Below are positions 1 to 12,700 of a stretch of DNA of 64,000 nucleotides, one piece after another (the first letter of the stretch is position 1; each line of letters begins with the position of its first letter). The notes below the pieces were generated by a model, which saw only the letters and a list, made by a program, of their open reading frames with translations, did not search any database and was not told the origin of the DNA. A program made the translations under genes and the position numbers. This DNA comes from Apoda limacodes (taxonomy: Eukaryota; Arthropoda; Insecta; Lepidoptera; Limacodidae), in NCBI GenBank assembly GCA_946406115.1, contig OX291545.1, positions 26,159,153 to 26,223,152 of the forward strand, written 5' to 3'.

Positions 1-732
1 GAAGTTGAAATCATTTACACATTAATTATAAAAATTGAAGCAGGTCAGTACTATGATATAGGATCACTACGTTCTAATATCTGAAAGGATACTTTTTACT
101 CTGTATTAAAGCTAATATTTAATATTCCAGCATTATCTCAACCATAATGATTGGACATTTAATAATGAGCATTTATTGGATATTGGAGTTTTTGTTTGTA
201 ATAAATGGACTAGCTACCTGCCGTTATTTATTTAGCTCATGTGAGGCTCCCGAAACTACACAATAGTTGACAAGACGATCCGGGCTGCAGTTTGTATCAT
301 TAATGGAACAGCTCCTTTACTTGCTGTCTATGGAAGCTGCTGTCATTATTTTAGGGTGTTCTTTTCTAGGTATAGCAACAATTTCCAAGACCTGTTATGT
401 CACACACTTCTGCCGCTGTAATACTGAGACATTTTGGTAATATTAATGTGATATTATCAAGGCCACAACAACTGTTATAATGACCTTCTATTTGTGTGTG
501 AATGACAATAAACAAATGCAATAAAATAAATTTTTTGAACAGCTCCATTGGAACAGGTGAGGATTACGTATGTGTGACATTACGAAGATTCTTTTAATAG
601 GATACTTATGTTTAAAAGTAAATTTATCTGTTAAATTACGAATAATTAGACTTAACTGACTTCTTCAGACAAAAGGACACAATAAGTTATTGTTCAGCTT
701 GATTTTACCATTAATTATATTTTGTGTAATAG
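1..732. other. No recognised exon; likely TTC14 intron
   Basis: The first recognised TTC14 exon begins at 733 behind an acceptor (taatag) and needs two bases from an upstream exon, so this stretch should be intronic or hold short exons I could not identify. I looked for the S1-type RNA-binding domain expected upstream in TTC14 and found nothing convincing. Both strands are AT-rich and broken by stops. Confidence 0.4.
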
Positions 733-3700
733 GAAAACAATGGATATGAAGGGAGAAAGTTACGAAGCAATTCTGGAGAAGAGTCCTGGCTTCAATAACC
801 CGAACTGCGTCCAATACCTTTCTGAACTCCTGGGAATCTCCAATATGCATTGTACGAACTTCCCAACTTTGAGGTTAATATACATTTCCTTTTATTGATT
901 AATCTTAAAGTGACTGCAGTCTATGACCATTGACCCAATGTCACCTGACTGAGAATCTTAACACAATGGAATTGCAGCTTAATTATTTTATATTTATTTA
1001 ATTTAAGGCAACATAAAGTTTAAAAGAAATCAAGACTTTATATCTTATTTTATATTTATACTTGTGGAATCCTAAATCTTATTTTTATTTCTGTAGGGGA
1101 GGTTTCTCACCACAAGAATATGCTGATGAACTTCGTCAAGCTCAGGCAAGCAAATGGGCATTCAGATCTGTAGCTGAGGGCATAGAGCATTTCAAAGCCG
1201 GCAGACATTCAGAAGCTTTCCAATGCCTCAATAAGGCTTTAAGCATTGACCCGAGAAATGTGGAAGGACTCGTTGCACGAGGCGCTCTTTACGCAAACAG
1301 TGGAACATTCAAGAAAGCTATTGAGGACTTTGAAACATCGCTCAAACTGAACCCAAACCATGCTAATGCAAGAAAGTATTTGGGCGAGACACTAGTTGCA
1401 CTAGGACGTAGTTATGAAGATGAAAATAAGATAACCGAAGCACAAAAGGCATATGAAGATTGTTTAGCTATCATTCCATTCCATGAAGAAGCTCAGAATT
1501 CCTTAGATTTTCTGAAGAGTAAAAGTTCTATTACTAAACCTCTCATAGAACCTGCAGAGTTGCTGTTGCCTGGTCTGACAGGTGCCAAATCATTTGAGAT
1601 GAAAGAAACTCTAAAACAATTGCTGAATCTGACAGAGAAAAAAGAGAAGAAAAAGAAGAAGAAGCGTGGGAAAGGTAAGAAGAAACGCTCAAGCAGTTCA
1701 TCTTCTTCATCCAGTGATTCTTCAAGCTCAAGTTCTTCATCAGATTCGTCATCTTCTTCATCAGACACTAGTGGTAAGATTTAAAATATCTTCAACATAA
1801 AAGACTAATACTACATTTAATGTAGAATCAATTCTTGTTTGATACCTTATAATTATTTTACAACTTATACAAACACAACCATGAAAGATCACTATAAATT
1901 AGAAACATTAGTAAAAGTATTATTTACTATACTACTAAATACACAGGGTTAGTGACGTCACTAATGCTGTACTCGTAGATTTTTGGTAAACTATTTTTTT
2001 TAATATATTTCTAGGATATCTATAACACTATGTACCATACCATTGTTTTCAGTGATCATGTTATTGCAGTACATACGCTACATAAGAATCGTCATTAGTT
2101 CCATTAAAATCTGACAAAATTTACCCTATTTATTGTAACTTCATTTTCTCTTAACAAAATTCCTTTAATCTGAGTCTTTTATTGATTCTGTATTTATCCT
2201 TATACTATTTGATTATAATATATTTCTAATGAAATAATTTTGAATCGAATTATCACTCTTATTTCGTCAATTATTCCATTCAACTAAATATTCGATTCAT
2301 AACCACGCACACAACAATTACATATAAAAAACTTGTGTCTCCTTATTGAACGCTCAGATTCTGAAGGTCCTAACCGCAAGAAGAAGCGTCGCTCTCAAAC
2401 TGGCAGTAAGCGGCAACGCTCCTTGTCACCTCTAAGCAAGCGTATGGCAATGCTTGGAGATACAGATACTTCTCGGACCCACAACTCTCAGTTCAACCAC
2501 CCATATGGATACCAACCACCTCAACCAGCTGCGGAAGAAAACAATGCTGCCGCACCTGTCAGAACACAAGCTGATGTGGATTATGAGTTAAAGGCAAGTG
2601 TTTTTGGTGTTTCTTATGTTCATGGTTATAGTTTTTACTTTCTCCTTCATGTGAGACAGCAAATAAAATTAATGTCTAAAAAATAAGATTTGCCACAAAT
2701 TTTACGATATTTATTACGCATTTGTATTGTAAATGCAAGAGTGCGTAAGTTAGCTGGGATAAACTACCTTAGAATATCGGCAAAAATTTATATTTTTGAC
2801 ATAATTTCTATTTATTCAAATGTCTAGAGACAGATTTGAATACGAAAAGCTCAAATCACGAATCATTTGAGCATCTCCTAGGTCAATGTGCCATTGTCAC
2901 AAAAGCCTCTTTCTTTCGCGAGCCTTATCCATACGGATCCGGATATTCTGATAGCCATCTTTTAGTTTTGTATTGTTTTACCAGTTTCAGTTTCTATAAT
3001 TTATTTTTTGCAATTACATGCATCTTATATTTTTAAAAAACAACCCCATCTGGTCTTTGGCAATCATAACAAGCCATGGAACCAAACAACTGATAAAAAT
3101 ACAATAGTGATTTAAAAAAATGTTTGTTCTCTGTAGTACACCCTCGATTCACGCAGGCAGGATCGCAACTAGGGCCCTAAGGCTGGTGCCTGCCTAACGA
3201 GGACTAGCACTGTCTCTTTGTTAGGTGTAATTTCAAAAACTTATAGGGAATTGACTATTCAGCAACCTATGAAACCAAAATGTTCATTATAGAATTTTTT
3301 TCTGTCTGTTTTCTGTTGGTTATAGCATCATGCAATATCTACTAAACTAATTTTGATACCGGTTTGTAATTTGATAGTTTGGGGTTAGATTTCAAATCTA
3401 AGATAAGATTCATCCAAAGTTGTTACTAAAAAATGGACGTGGAGTGATCCACGCAAAGAGTAGCACCAAAATTTTAATAAATTAACCAAAATTTTAATAA
3501 ATTAACCAAAATATTTAAAATATGAATTTTTGATTAGTTGATTTGAACAAATATACAAGTAACTTTCTATACAAAAAAACTGTAATTCTAATAGGGTAAG
3601 CAACCGTCAAAATCCCTATTAGTTATTAAAGTTGCCATGAACCTTATTTCTTCTCCTAATTAACCCCAAAACTAACCTAAAAATTACTAAATTATGTGCA

Positions 3701-6700
3701 TTAGGTCAGCAATTTAGTTACATACAAAAAATAACTGAACTCAAGAAATTCAAAAGAACAGGTGTTCAAAGTGCAATCTTTATTTGCTATTTCCGTTAAA
3801 TATATTTTACACATTTAGTATTACTACATACTTTACGTACATGATAAAAAAAAGTAGTATAAAATTTACTAAAGTGTAGAAAAGATGTTTAAAAAAAATA
3901 CAAAATTATCGCTCATCTGTTTTGTCAATTTCAAAAATGATAATTTCTTCAGGTTTTCAAAATAAACCAAGCACACATATGGATGAGAAGAAAATGTTAT
4001 GTACTGGATTTTCTATTACAAAAGAACAAAGTGCATAAATGTATTGATACAAAATGGAAACTAAAATGCAAAAACTGGTGATAACTTCCAAACATTCTAT
4101 TGGAATGTGTATAATTATATAAAGGACTATAGAACATGGAAAATTACATTTACGTCTTAATTGTTAAGGTATTTTTTTAAATGTGCACTTTGATTGACAT
4201 GGCTTTAATACTAATGAATAAAGAAGAAAGATATGAGCAATAGCTTGTTGTATAGTAAACTTAACAAGTATACTTCAGCCCAAGTATAAGGACCAGAATT
4301 AATTATACATAGTCTAAGAGTTAACATATTCTGTGATTTTCATATGAACGTGTTTTAAACCAACATCAAAAAAAAAGTTTAAAATTCAGCTGTAGATTTT
4401 TATTATGTGTTACCGTATATCTCTGGTATTTTGGAACAGACTTGTATGCTTTTTTAATTTATGAAAGACTGCTTCAGGATTTCGGATAAATTTAATGAGC
4501 ATATGACCATGGAAACCGAAGTTAGGTTAGAATATGTGTTTCTTTGAAAAGTTTTATATATTTAGGTGATACATTAAGTAACCAAAGAATAAAATAATTG
4601 TGTTTTTTTAGTATATAACACGAAAAAAATTTCTTTAGTTAATTGTCATACTTGCTGATATATGAACAAAACGTAAGAATAGAAAATGATTTGCCATGCA
4701 CCTGGAAGTCTAAAAATCAATTACAATCTATACTCTGTTATAAATAATTGAAATACTAAACATTTTCACATCTAAATTTAGTTTTAGGTGATATGGGATT
4801 GTATAGATAGCTGTGTGTAATACAACTTTGAAAAAACACTAACTTGATACAAGGACAATTATTATTAAGGGACTAAATTATCGTTAAGAGAATTCGATTC
4901 GTGGCGTCACGTAGCTTACTTCACAAACGAATTTCCCGCTTCTTTTACTGATCAAACACTGAAATGATGTAGACATGCACTAAAGCCCAATCTATGTCTG
5001 TGGTTTTTCATAATCCTAATAAATGTTCTTGTTAACTTTAATCTTATTTAGAACATTTGTATGGAAATCTAGAATCCTGTATAACTTTTATACTGTACAA
5101 TTGAATAGAAAACTGCCACACTACAGACCTATATTCATTTTTAGAACACGTCTTTAAAATTTCGCGGTGTCAAAAATTAATGGAAAATTCGTTTGTATGT
5201 CGTACGCTGCAAAGTATCGCGAAAAGTATTACGTATAATCTGTTTTTCTTGTCAGTTAATTTTTTAAAGAGTATGATGTATATACAGGTCAGGAAGTTCC
5301 TAGAGATGACGAAAGAGGACTCAGATTACGAAGATAAGGTTCGCAACTTCCTCGAAGAAACAGCTCAGTACAAGAGGAACCGTAAGATGCAAGAATTAGG
5401 ACAGCAGCCACAGCCTGGAGCAGATCACGATAAGAAGAAAAAAAAGAAGAAAGACAAGTGAGGCTTCACTTTACTTTTAACACTATAGATTAAAAAGCGA
5501 GTTTGTTATTTATTACATTTTTGACAATTCATGTTGTCATTTTTAGTATTTACCTATTTGCTATTTGAAATCAGATTATTGAAGGTACTGGATAAAACTA
5601 TTTAAAAGGAGATTAAGCGTAATTTACAGTAAGTAACAGTGTTAATGGGAATTAGGTAATTCTGTTGGTGATGGTTTTTAAACCAATTCCTATTAGATTA
5701 ATATAGTCACGGGGGCAACCTACCATTTTTTATTTTTTTTAATACCACTAAGGTGGCAATCAAGCTTACGGTCCGCCTGATGGTAAGCGGTCACCGTAGC
5801 CTATGGACACTTGCAACACGAAGAGTATCACTCGCGCGTTGCCGACGCTTCAGAAATCTAATAACTTCTTCCTTGAAGAACCCCATACTGTAGTCCTTGG
5901 AGAAAACCTAGGCAGGGAGCTCATTCCACAACCGAGGCGTTCGCGGGAAGAAGTTCCTCTGAAACCGCACTGTACGCGACCATTTCAATTCTAAAGTTTA
6001 TTTTAGCATTAAATCTCTTTTGGCTAATTTGCATTTTAATTTCATAATAATAAAAATAATCCTAGATAAGAAAAACAATTCATTTGGCTTGAATACAGTT
6101 TTAAATAGACAGAATTATAGCTACTCCGAAGTAAACAATGATAAGGCAGAGATTAGTAATAATGAGTAACAATATTTTTTGTGACGTTCATGCTGAGGTT
6201 TTTAAATACTTATGTCGCATTCAACTGATTTAAAACATGCAAATGCTAAATTTAGTATTGTATGGAAATTCAGTGAGTAAAAATTTATTTTACTCACTGA
6301 ATTTACAATTACAATTACAAAACATTGTGACCTTTGCTTACATATTCTGTGATTCTTAACCTTCAAGGTTCAAGATTTATGATGGAGTGGAATTATGTTT
6401 TGTTTATCAGATTAATGCAAAGTGAATAATTGTAGAGATGTATGAATGATACTCCCCGCCTGAGTGAAACTCTCACTCATCTATTTTTAGGGTTTCATAC
6501 TAAAAGTGTCAAAAGGAATCCTTAATTATAATTTCATTGTTTGTCACAATGACACAGCAACTTAGTACCTGCTGAAACTTTTGACTTGTTTTACTTTATC
6601 CCACTCTGGCCCTGTGTATAAGCGAAAATGTGGGCGTGTCTTTCGCGACTGATGACAGGATTGTCCCAGAGTGGCGGTAGGGCCGATATTAGAGAGTGGC

Positions 6701-9700
6701 GCAGTATGTCTATACTCTATTTATATATATCATCATAGTAGCGCTATTACTAACTGACTTAATAGTAGAACTTATCTAGTTATTACAGAATTTAAAGGTT
6801 AGTTTATGTTTTTATGTGATTTCAGGCGTAATTAACTGTTTTATTCATAGTAGACAGTCGAAAGTTTAAACTAATAAAACTAAGTTTAAACTTGTTTGCC
6901 ACTTTGATACTTTTTCTTTGCAACAAATTTTTCTTTAAATTCTGGACTGTTTATGTAAATTTATTCATATGTGTCGTGTGCGTTAACTATTTCGAAAACT
7001 ATTATAACATAGAGCTATGAAGATTATGTAATTAAGTTAGAAGAGTATTTATTTGTTTAACTTTAATAAAATTTATTTCTTTCATACTGTGGTGTAGGCT
7101 TGACCAAAATATTTTATTAACATGTTTTCAGTTTATAAAAAAGACTAATGTTTGCTACCATGCATGAATTAAACAAGAAATTATTCTAGAAGATTCCCTA
7201 TTTGATTTTTTATCACATATTGTAGGAAAAAGAAGAAAGAATCAAAAAGGAAGCGCAAAGAGCAAGAGAGAGAAGATAAGAGAAAAGCAAAATTGTCGCG
7301 GTCTGCAGCCAACAACTCTGAATACAATATTCGTGAGTTAGAGAACATTGGAGACAAAAAACTCAGAGATGCTATCAGGTAAGCATTCTTCTGAATTAAA
7401 TTGTCAATAAATCAAATTTTATATATATTAGTATATAAATTATAGTGTATAATACTGTTTAAGAATATGTTTGTAAATTTTACAGAAAAGAATTGAAAGG
7501 GAAATCTAAACGGGATCTCAGCTCTGAAGGAGATTATGACAAAAAACATGCTGATAAGAGGTACTGATGATTTAATAAAACCATTTTCTTAGTGAACATT
7601 GAAGCTTATGTTTAAAGGAAATCAACTTATTGTAGCATGTATTGCTTTTAGGATACTAGATGAAATGCACGGCTTGGAAGAGTTGGAATCAAAACTGAGT
7701 GCATACCACGTGATGGTAGAGAAAGAAGTGCTGCATAAGAGAGAGGGGAGAGGGTCAGTCAGCCCTATAGAACAGGCACCTCCGCCCCCATTGGACAAGC
7801 CCAAGTGGAAAATGTCCATGAGTGCTGTCAAGGATTCGTAAGTTTTTTAGTTTTAACAGAAATACTTAACCTTAGAAGATGCTTTAACCGTCCCCAGGTG
7901 GAAAATAGAAAAACGCTTAGCAGAACACCGCATTTTCGGAGGCTACTGAAGGTAGGAAGAAGTTAAACCTTTTGTACCAAAAAGGCCATAGATGGACAAT
8001 CCCAATAGAAGTCCCTTAATTCTCCCAACATATTTGGAAGGTCACAGCAATTATCTAGGGCACCCATACAGCCAGAGTAGGTGGCAGAAGAATCTTCAGG
8101 GGCTAACGGCGGCACTCACATCTTTAAAACAACCACAAACCAAGTCTGGAAAGTCGGTCTTACTATCCTTGAGTAACTACTGATATCTTGAAAGGGTAAT
8201 TAAAGTGCCTTAGCATAGTACCATATGGGCACATCCCAATAAAACAATTGAGCAAAGTTTAAAACAGAACTACCCCAGGAAGTTACTAGCGAATTCCTCT
8301 ATTCATTCTCACACACTTCAACAGTATGTGGTGGGAGCAAAAGTTTACGAATTCTTAAAACCAAACAAACAAACGCATTAGACTGGGAATGTTGAATGGG
8401 GGATGATGGACAATGACATTAACAAATAAGACAGTAGCCCTCTACATTATAAAACTCTTGCAGCGAACCATCCATGGAAGTATGTTCTACAAAACAATGC
8501 TCAGGTGCTGGTGATCTCTCATTACCCTCTGCAAGCAAAGAAATAGCCATTACTGATATTCAAAAAATGAATTTTATGCAATAGCCATTACTACTGATCA
8601 GGATTTATAACAGAATCTACACTAAAAAACTACTATTCAATATGCTGAAAAACTAGAAAATCAAATTAGATCAAATGGAAACTTATATTCTATTCACTAC
8701 TACAGTAATTCATAAACTAATATAAAATTACGTTTCTATGACACCTTAATTAAAAGCTATCTTAATACTTAACTAAATTGTGATTATGTCACACCACACT
8801 GCCCTGTACGAAAAGCTTCCGAAATATACGCCAGCCCTCTCAGTTACTTCTATCTAAGGGGTTGAAAATATCTTCTTTTATCTATTTACTTTGTTCGTGG
8901 AGTCAATAATATTATAAACCTGACTCAAAATCTATTTGCAATTCGTGTAAACATAACCTAACTTTACTTAATGTTTACTTTTTCTGGTAATTTAATTATA
9001 AATCATTAAAGTACTTACATGATTACCTTAATTGTCACATTCTTTAACTAGTTTTCAAATCACGACACTGATTAAACATTAAATCTTCAAAATTCCAAAT
9101 TTACGTAACGTATATGTTGCATCACAGAGAACATTGTTGTGTTGCATAGTAGACTTGGGTAACTCCGGACATAACTATATCTTTGGATATATATCCGTGG
9201 CCGGATATGTTGCAACTCCTACACTGTGCGTGAAATAAACATGTAGTTTTTAGTATCACTTCTGCTTTGTGACGGGCGTGTCAGAAAATATAATATAGAT
9301 ATCAAATAGTATCTATCTATAACAAACGAGGGATACATTAAGCGGATATGGATATGCGAAGTGGATACATATCTAATCGGAATTATATGTGACATATCCA
9401 ATCTTTGTCCGGAGTTACTTAGCCCATAGACTACAAAGCAAAAGACGCGGGTCAAGGTCATTTTTGTTTACACGAATTGCAAATAAATTTTGAGTCGGGT
9501 ATACAACAACATCGCTTTGAATTCAAAAGTGAATGTGCCACACAGGAATCTAACTATGTACTAAGAATAAATTTATGGTGCCAGTAAAATCATCTCACAT
9601 AAGTTTGGAAGTGGATACTCTGCAATTGAGAAAAAAAGAAGAGATGCATTATGGAACAAAACTGTATTGCTGTAACTCTGATGTTCAAGTATTTGATAAA

Positions 9701-12700
9701 GTCTGGCACTAAGAACTGCTATTAAAAGTGAAAAGCCGATTTTCACGTATAGTTAGACCACAAGGAAACCATTAAATACCTTGACATATATCTATCGCAA
9801 ACAGACATCGAATGGATCCCAAAAGGAAAAACAAGAAAAGCTAAACCCCACTACACAATTAAGCTTAGCTTGCAACATTTTTATACATATATCTAGAAAC
9901 ATGATACTTATTTGTAAAACAGTATGAGGTCTATGATCCAAACTGCGGCTCAAAGAAAACTTCACATTTAGATTCATAAGGAATTTCAAAATGTGCTTAA
10001 AACAATGTACCATATACATTCCTCAAGATATTTGAACTGCATGAGTATCTAAAAATCAAATCAATACAGTTAATTTTCGATTCCCTTTGCCGCACAGGCC
10101 TCTCTGGCCTGATGTGAAGTTGCAAAATTTTAATCGAGCTTTTGACTACTCTTCTGAGAATTTCCAAGGCCTATAAGGCCAGGCACATTTTGTATGTTGC
10201 AATTTATTTTAAATATAATTTATACTAACCCTAAATTATGCATATTATATCTACATATTGTTTAATTAAAATGAAATACAGAGTTATATTATTTACAGCA
10301 GAGTAAAGAAGAAGGAGGCGTCAGTACCAAAGGGTTACAAAGAACGATATGCATTTGAAGATAGCTCAGATGATTCACAGGAACAACCTCCAAAGGTAAG
10401 AACACATTAAATTTTAATTGCAGATTTTTATTTAATTTCTGTCTTGATAGTGAGCGCCTACCTCACATAGGGCATCTTTAGTCAATAAAGGCTCAGGAAA
10501 CAATAAAAGCAATGCTAAATATAAAACTTAGCTTTATAAAATTAAGGATTACATTGTAGTCTTACTAACTATTGACTATTGTTAGCCGTCCGGCGGTGGT
10601 GATAAAAACGTGTCGGTGCGACGTGCTATGGCGATGAAGGAACCCCCGCTGCCACCGAATCCACCGCCGAAGCGAGAGCCAGAACCACCAGGCACCGAAC
10701 ACGCGGTATGTAAACATTAAGTTTAACTAAAAAATACTGCCAATACTACCTGCGCAACACCCCATGAAAAAACATGAAAGTTGAATAATAAATGTTCAAT
10801 ACGAAATGCTCAATGACCCTAAAGAATTTTTTTATTGAATTTCCAAAAAAACAAAAAAGAAAGCCTTAAGGGTTTTACTTGTATATTTAAAAAAGAAAAC
10901 CTATTTTATTAAACCTACTTTGTTTAGAAGACTTGCTTTACTTCGAATATTGTTGATAAATTAATGTAACGCACTCCACAATCATAAAGTGGATGGGCTA
11001 CTAATGAACATAATCTCGTTTTTAGGTCCGCAAAGGCAATATTGTTCTGGACAAGTTTGGTTCATTCCGCTTAGCACAAGAAGGCGAAACGCCGGTTTCT
11101 GTAGGGGAAGGTCGCCCTGAGCAGTTCGTGACGCGCATCAAGCCGCCCACACCTGCCGGACGTAGACCGAGGTCGCCACCTTCACCTCGAAGACATTCCT
11201 CCAACTCCTCAGATGATGACAGGCGCTCGCCCTCTAAAAGGTCTCGAAGCAGGTATATCACCATGTTTTGATGTTTCTAAGGCACTTTAAACTAAAGATT
11301 GTATTAAAAGTATAAAATTATGGTATTTTTTTAAACACTTAGATTGTCAAAACATATAATATGCTTCCTTTATTATAAACCTTTAAAGCTAAATGTAACT
11401 GTATGAAAGATAGTAATCTAACCTTCATTGAATCGCACAAATGTCTTACCAAATTATATTATTCCTGTAAAAGTGAGGTGGTAGTTTAACACTGTAGAAT
11501 GTTTGGTTTTTACAATAGTGGTGAGCATACACCACAGTTTACCAAATAGTTGTATGAACTATAAATTTAAATGGGTACAAATAGTATAGATTATGCCTGT
11601 CCAACCATATTGGCCTAGAAAACTTGGGACAAATTGACAATTAACTCTCACATCCTAGTGATTTCACACCAACACTACAAAATTAAATTATTAATTACGC
11701 GCAAATGTGTCATGTCCTATGCAAACGGTCACAGAGTGGGGTTTGGTCAACTCTAGGCAGTAGTGGAGAGTATGCTATACCGCATGAAGTGTTTATTATG
11801 ACACAAACTATTTTCATTATCGTCCATTAACTAATAATTTTATAAACTTTACCACTGGTTTAGAATTATTTAACTACCAATAATAGCCGAGAGAACAGTA
11901 GTTAATCTTATATATTTTTCTATCAATTTCATATTAAAAAATATAGATTTACTTACTATACTTATACTGTGTTTAGAATATAGGCTTTAGAACAATTTAG
12001 CGAAAATACTTCATTATATTTTATTCATAATTTAGCTAGAAAAATTGAAATAATCATTTGTGTATGTGTGTTTCAAGGTCTCGTCCCCGCAAATACCGGT
12101 CGCGGTCTGGTTCGCGATCTGGGTCCCGGTCCAGCGGCAGCGCGTCCCCGGCGTCGCGTCGTCGTCGCTCCGGGTCGCCACGTTCGCGCTCGCGGTCCGA
12201 CGCCAGTCGTTCTTACTACTCGCGCTCGAGGTCACGATCCAGGTCTAACTCCAGGGACAGGTCAGTATGCCACTTACACAAAATAGCCGAATATAAAGAT
12301 AGTCGATAGACAAAATTTAAGGAAAAATTTGAAGCAAAGTTGACATAGCCACTTGTATTTATGTTTTGAAAAGTTAACCATGTAAATATAAAAAAATTAA
12401 TGCCTGTTGTAGGCTTGATAAAGCTGTAAGGAAAAAAAAAGATTCCCTGGGTATCTAATCTTAATCAAGGTAAAAATAGTCTCTGTTCCTCTTGCTATAC
12501 CAGTGAGAAAATCAACTAAACTTACTGTGAGGTAATAGAAAAATAATCTTAATTGTACATGTATAGTACATCAACCCAAAGATGTCCACTGCTGGAGGTT
12601 ATCACCAAATCCTTACTAGTCAGCTTACGCACCATGTACTGCATTATAGCTTCCACTAACATACGACAGCCTAATCCGCCTTCAGAGGCACAGGCTCAAT

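Noticed and set aside
12058..12309. Several overlapping frames in the RS exon
   Set aside because: Only the Arg/Ser frame joins both neighbouring exons. The others come from the biased base composition.
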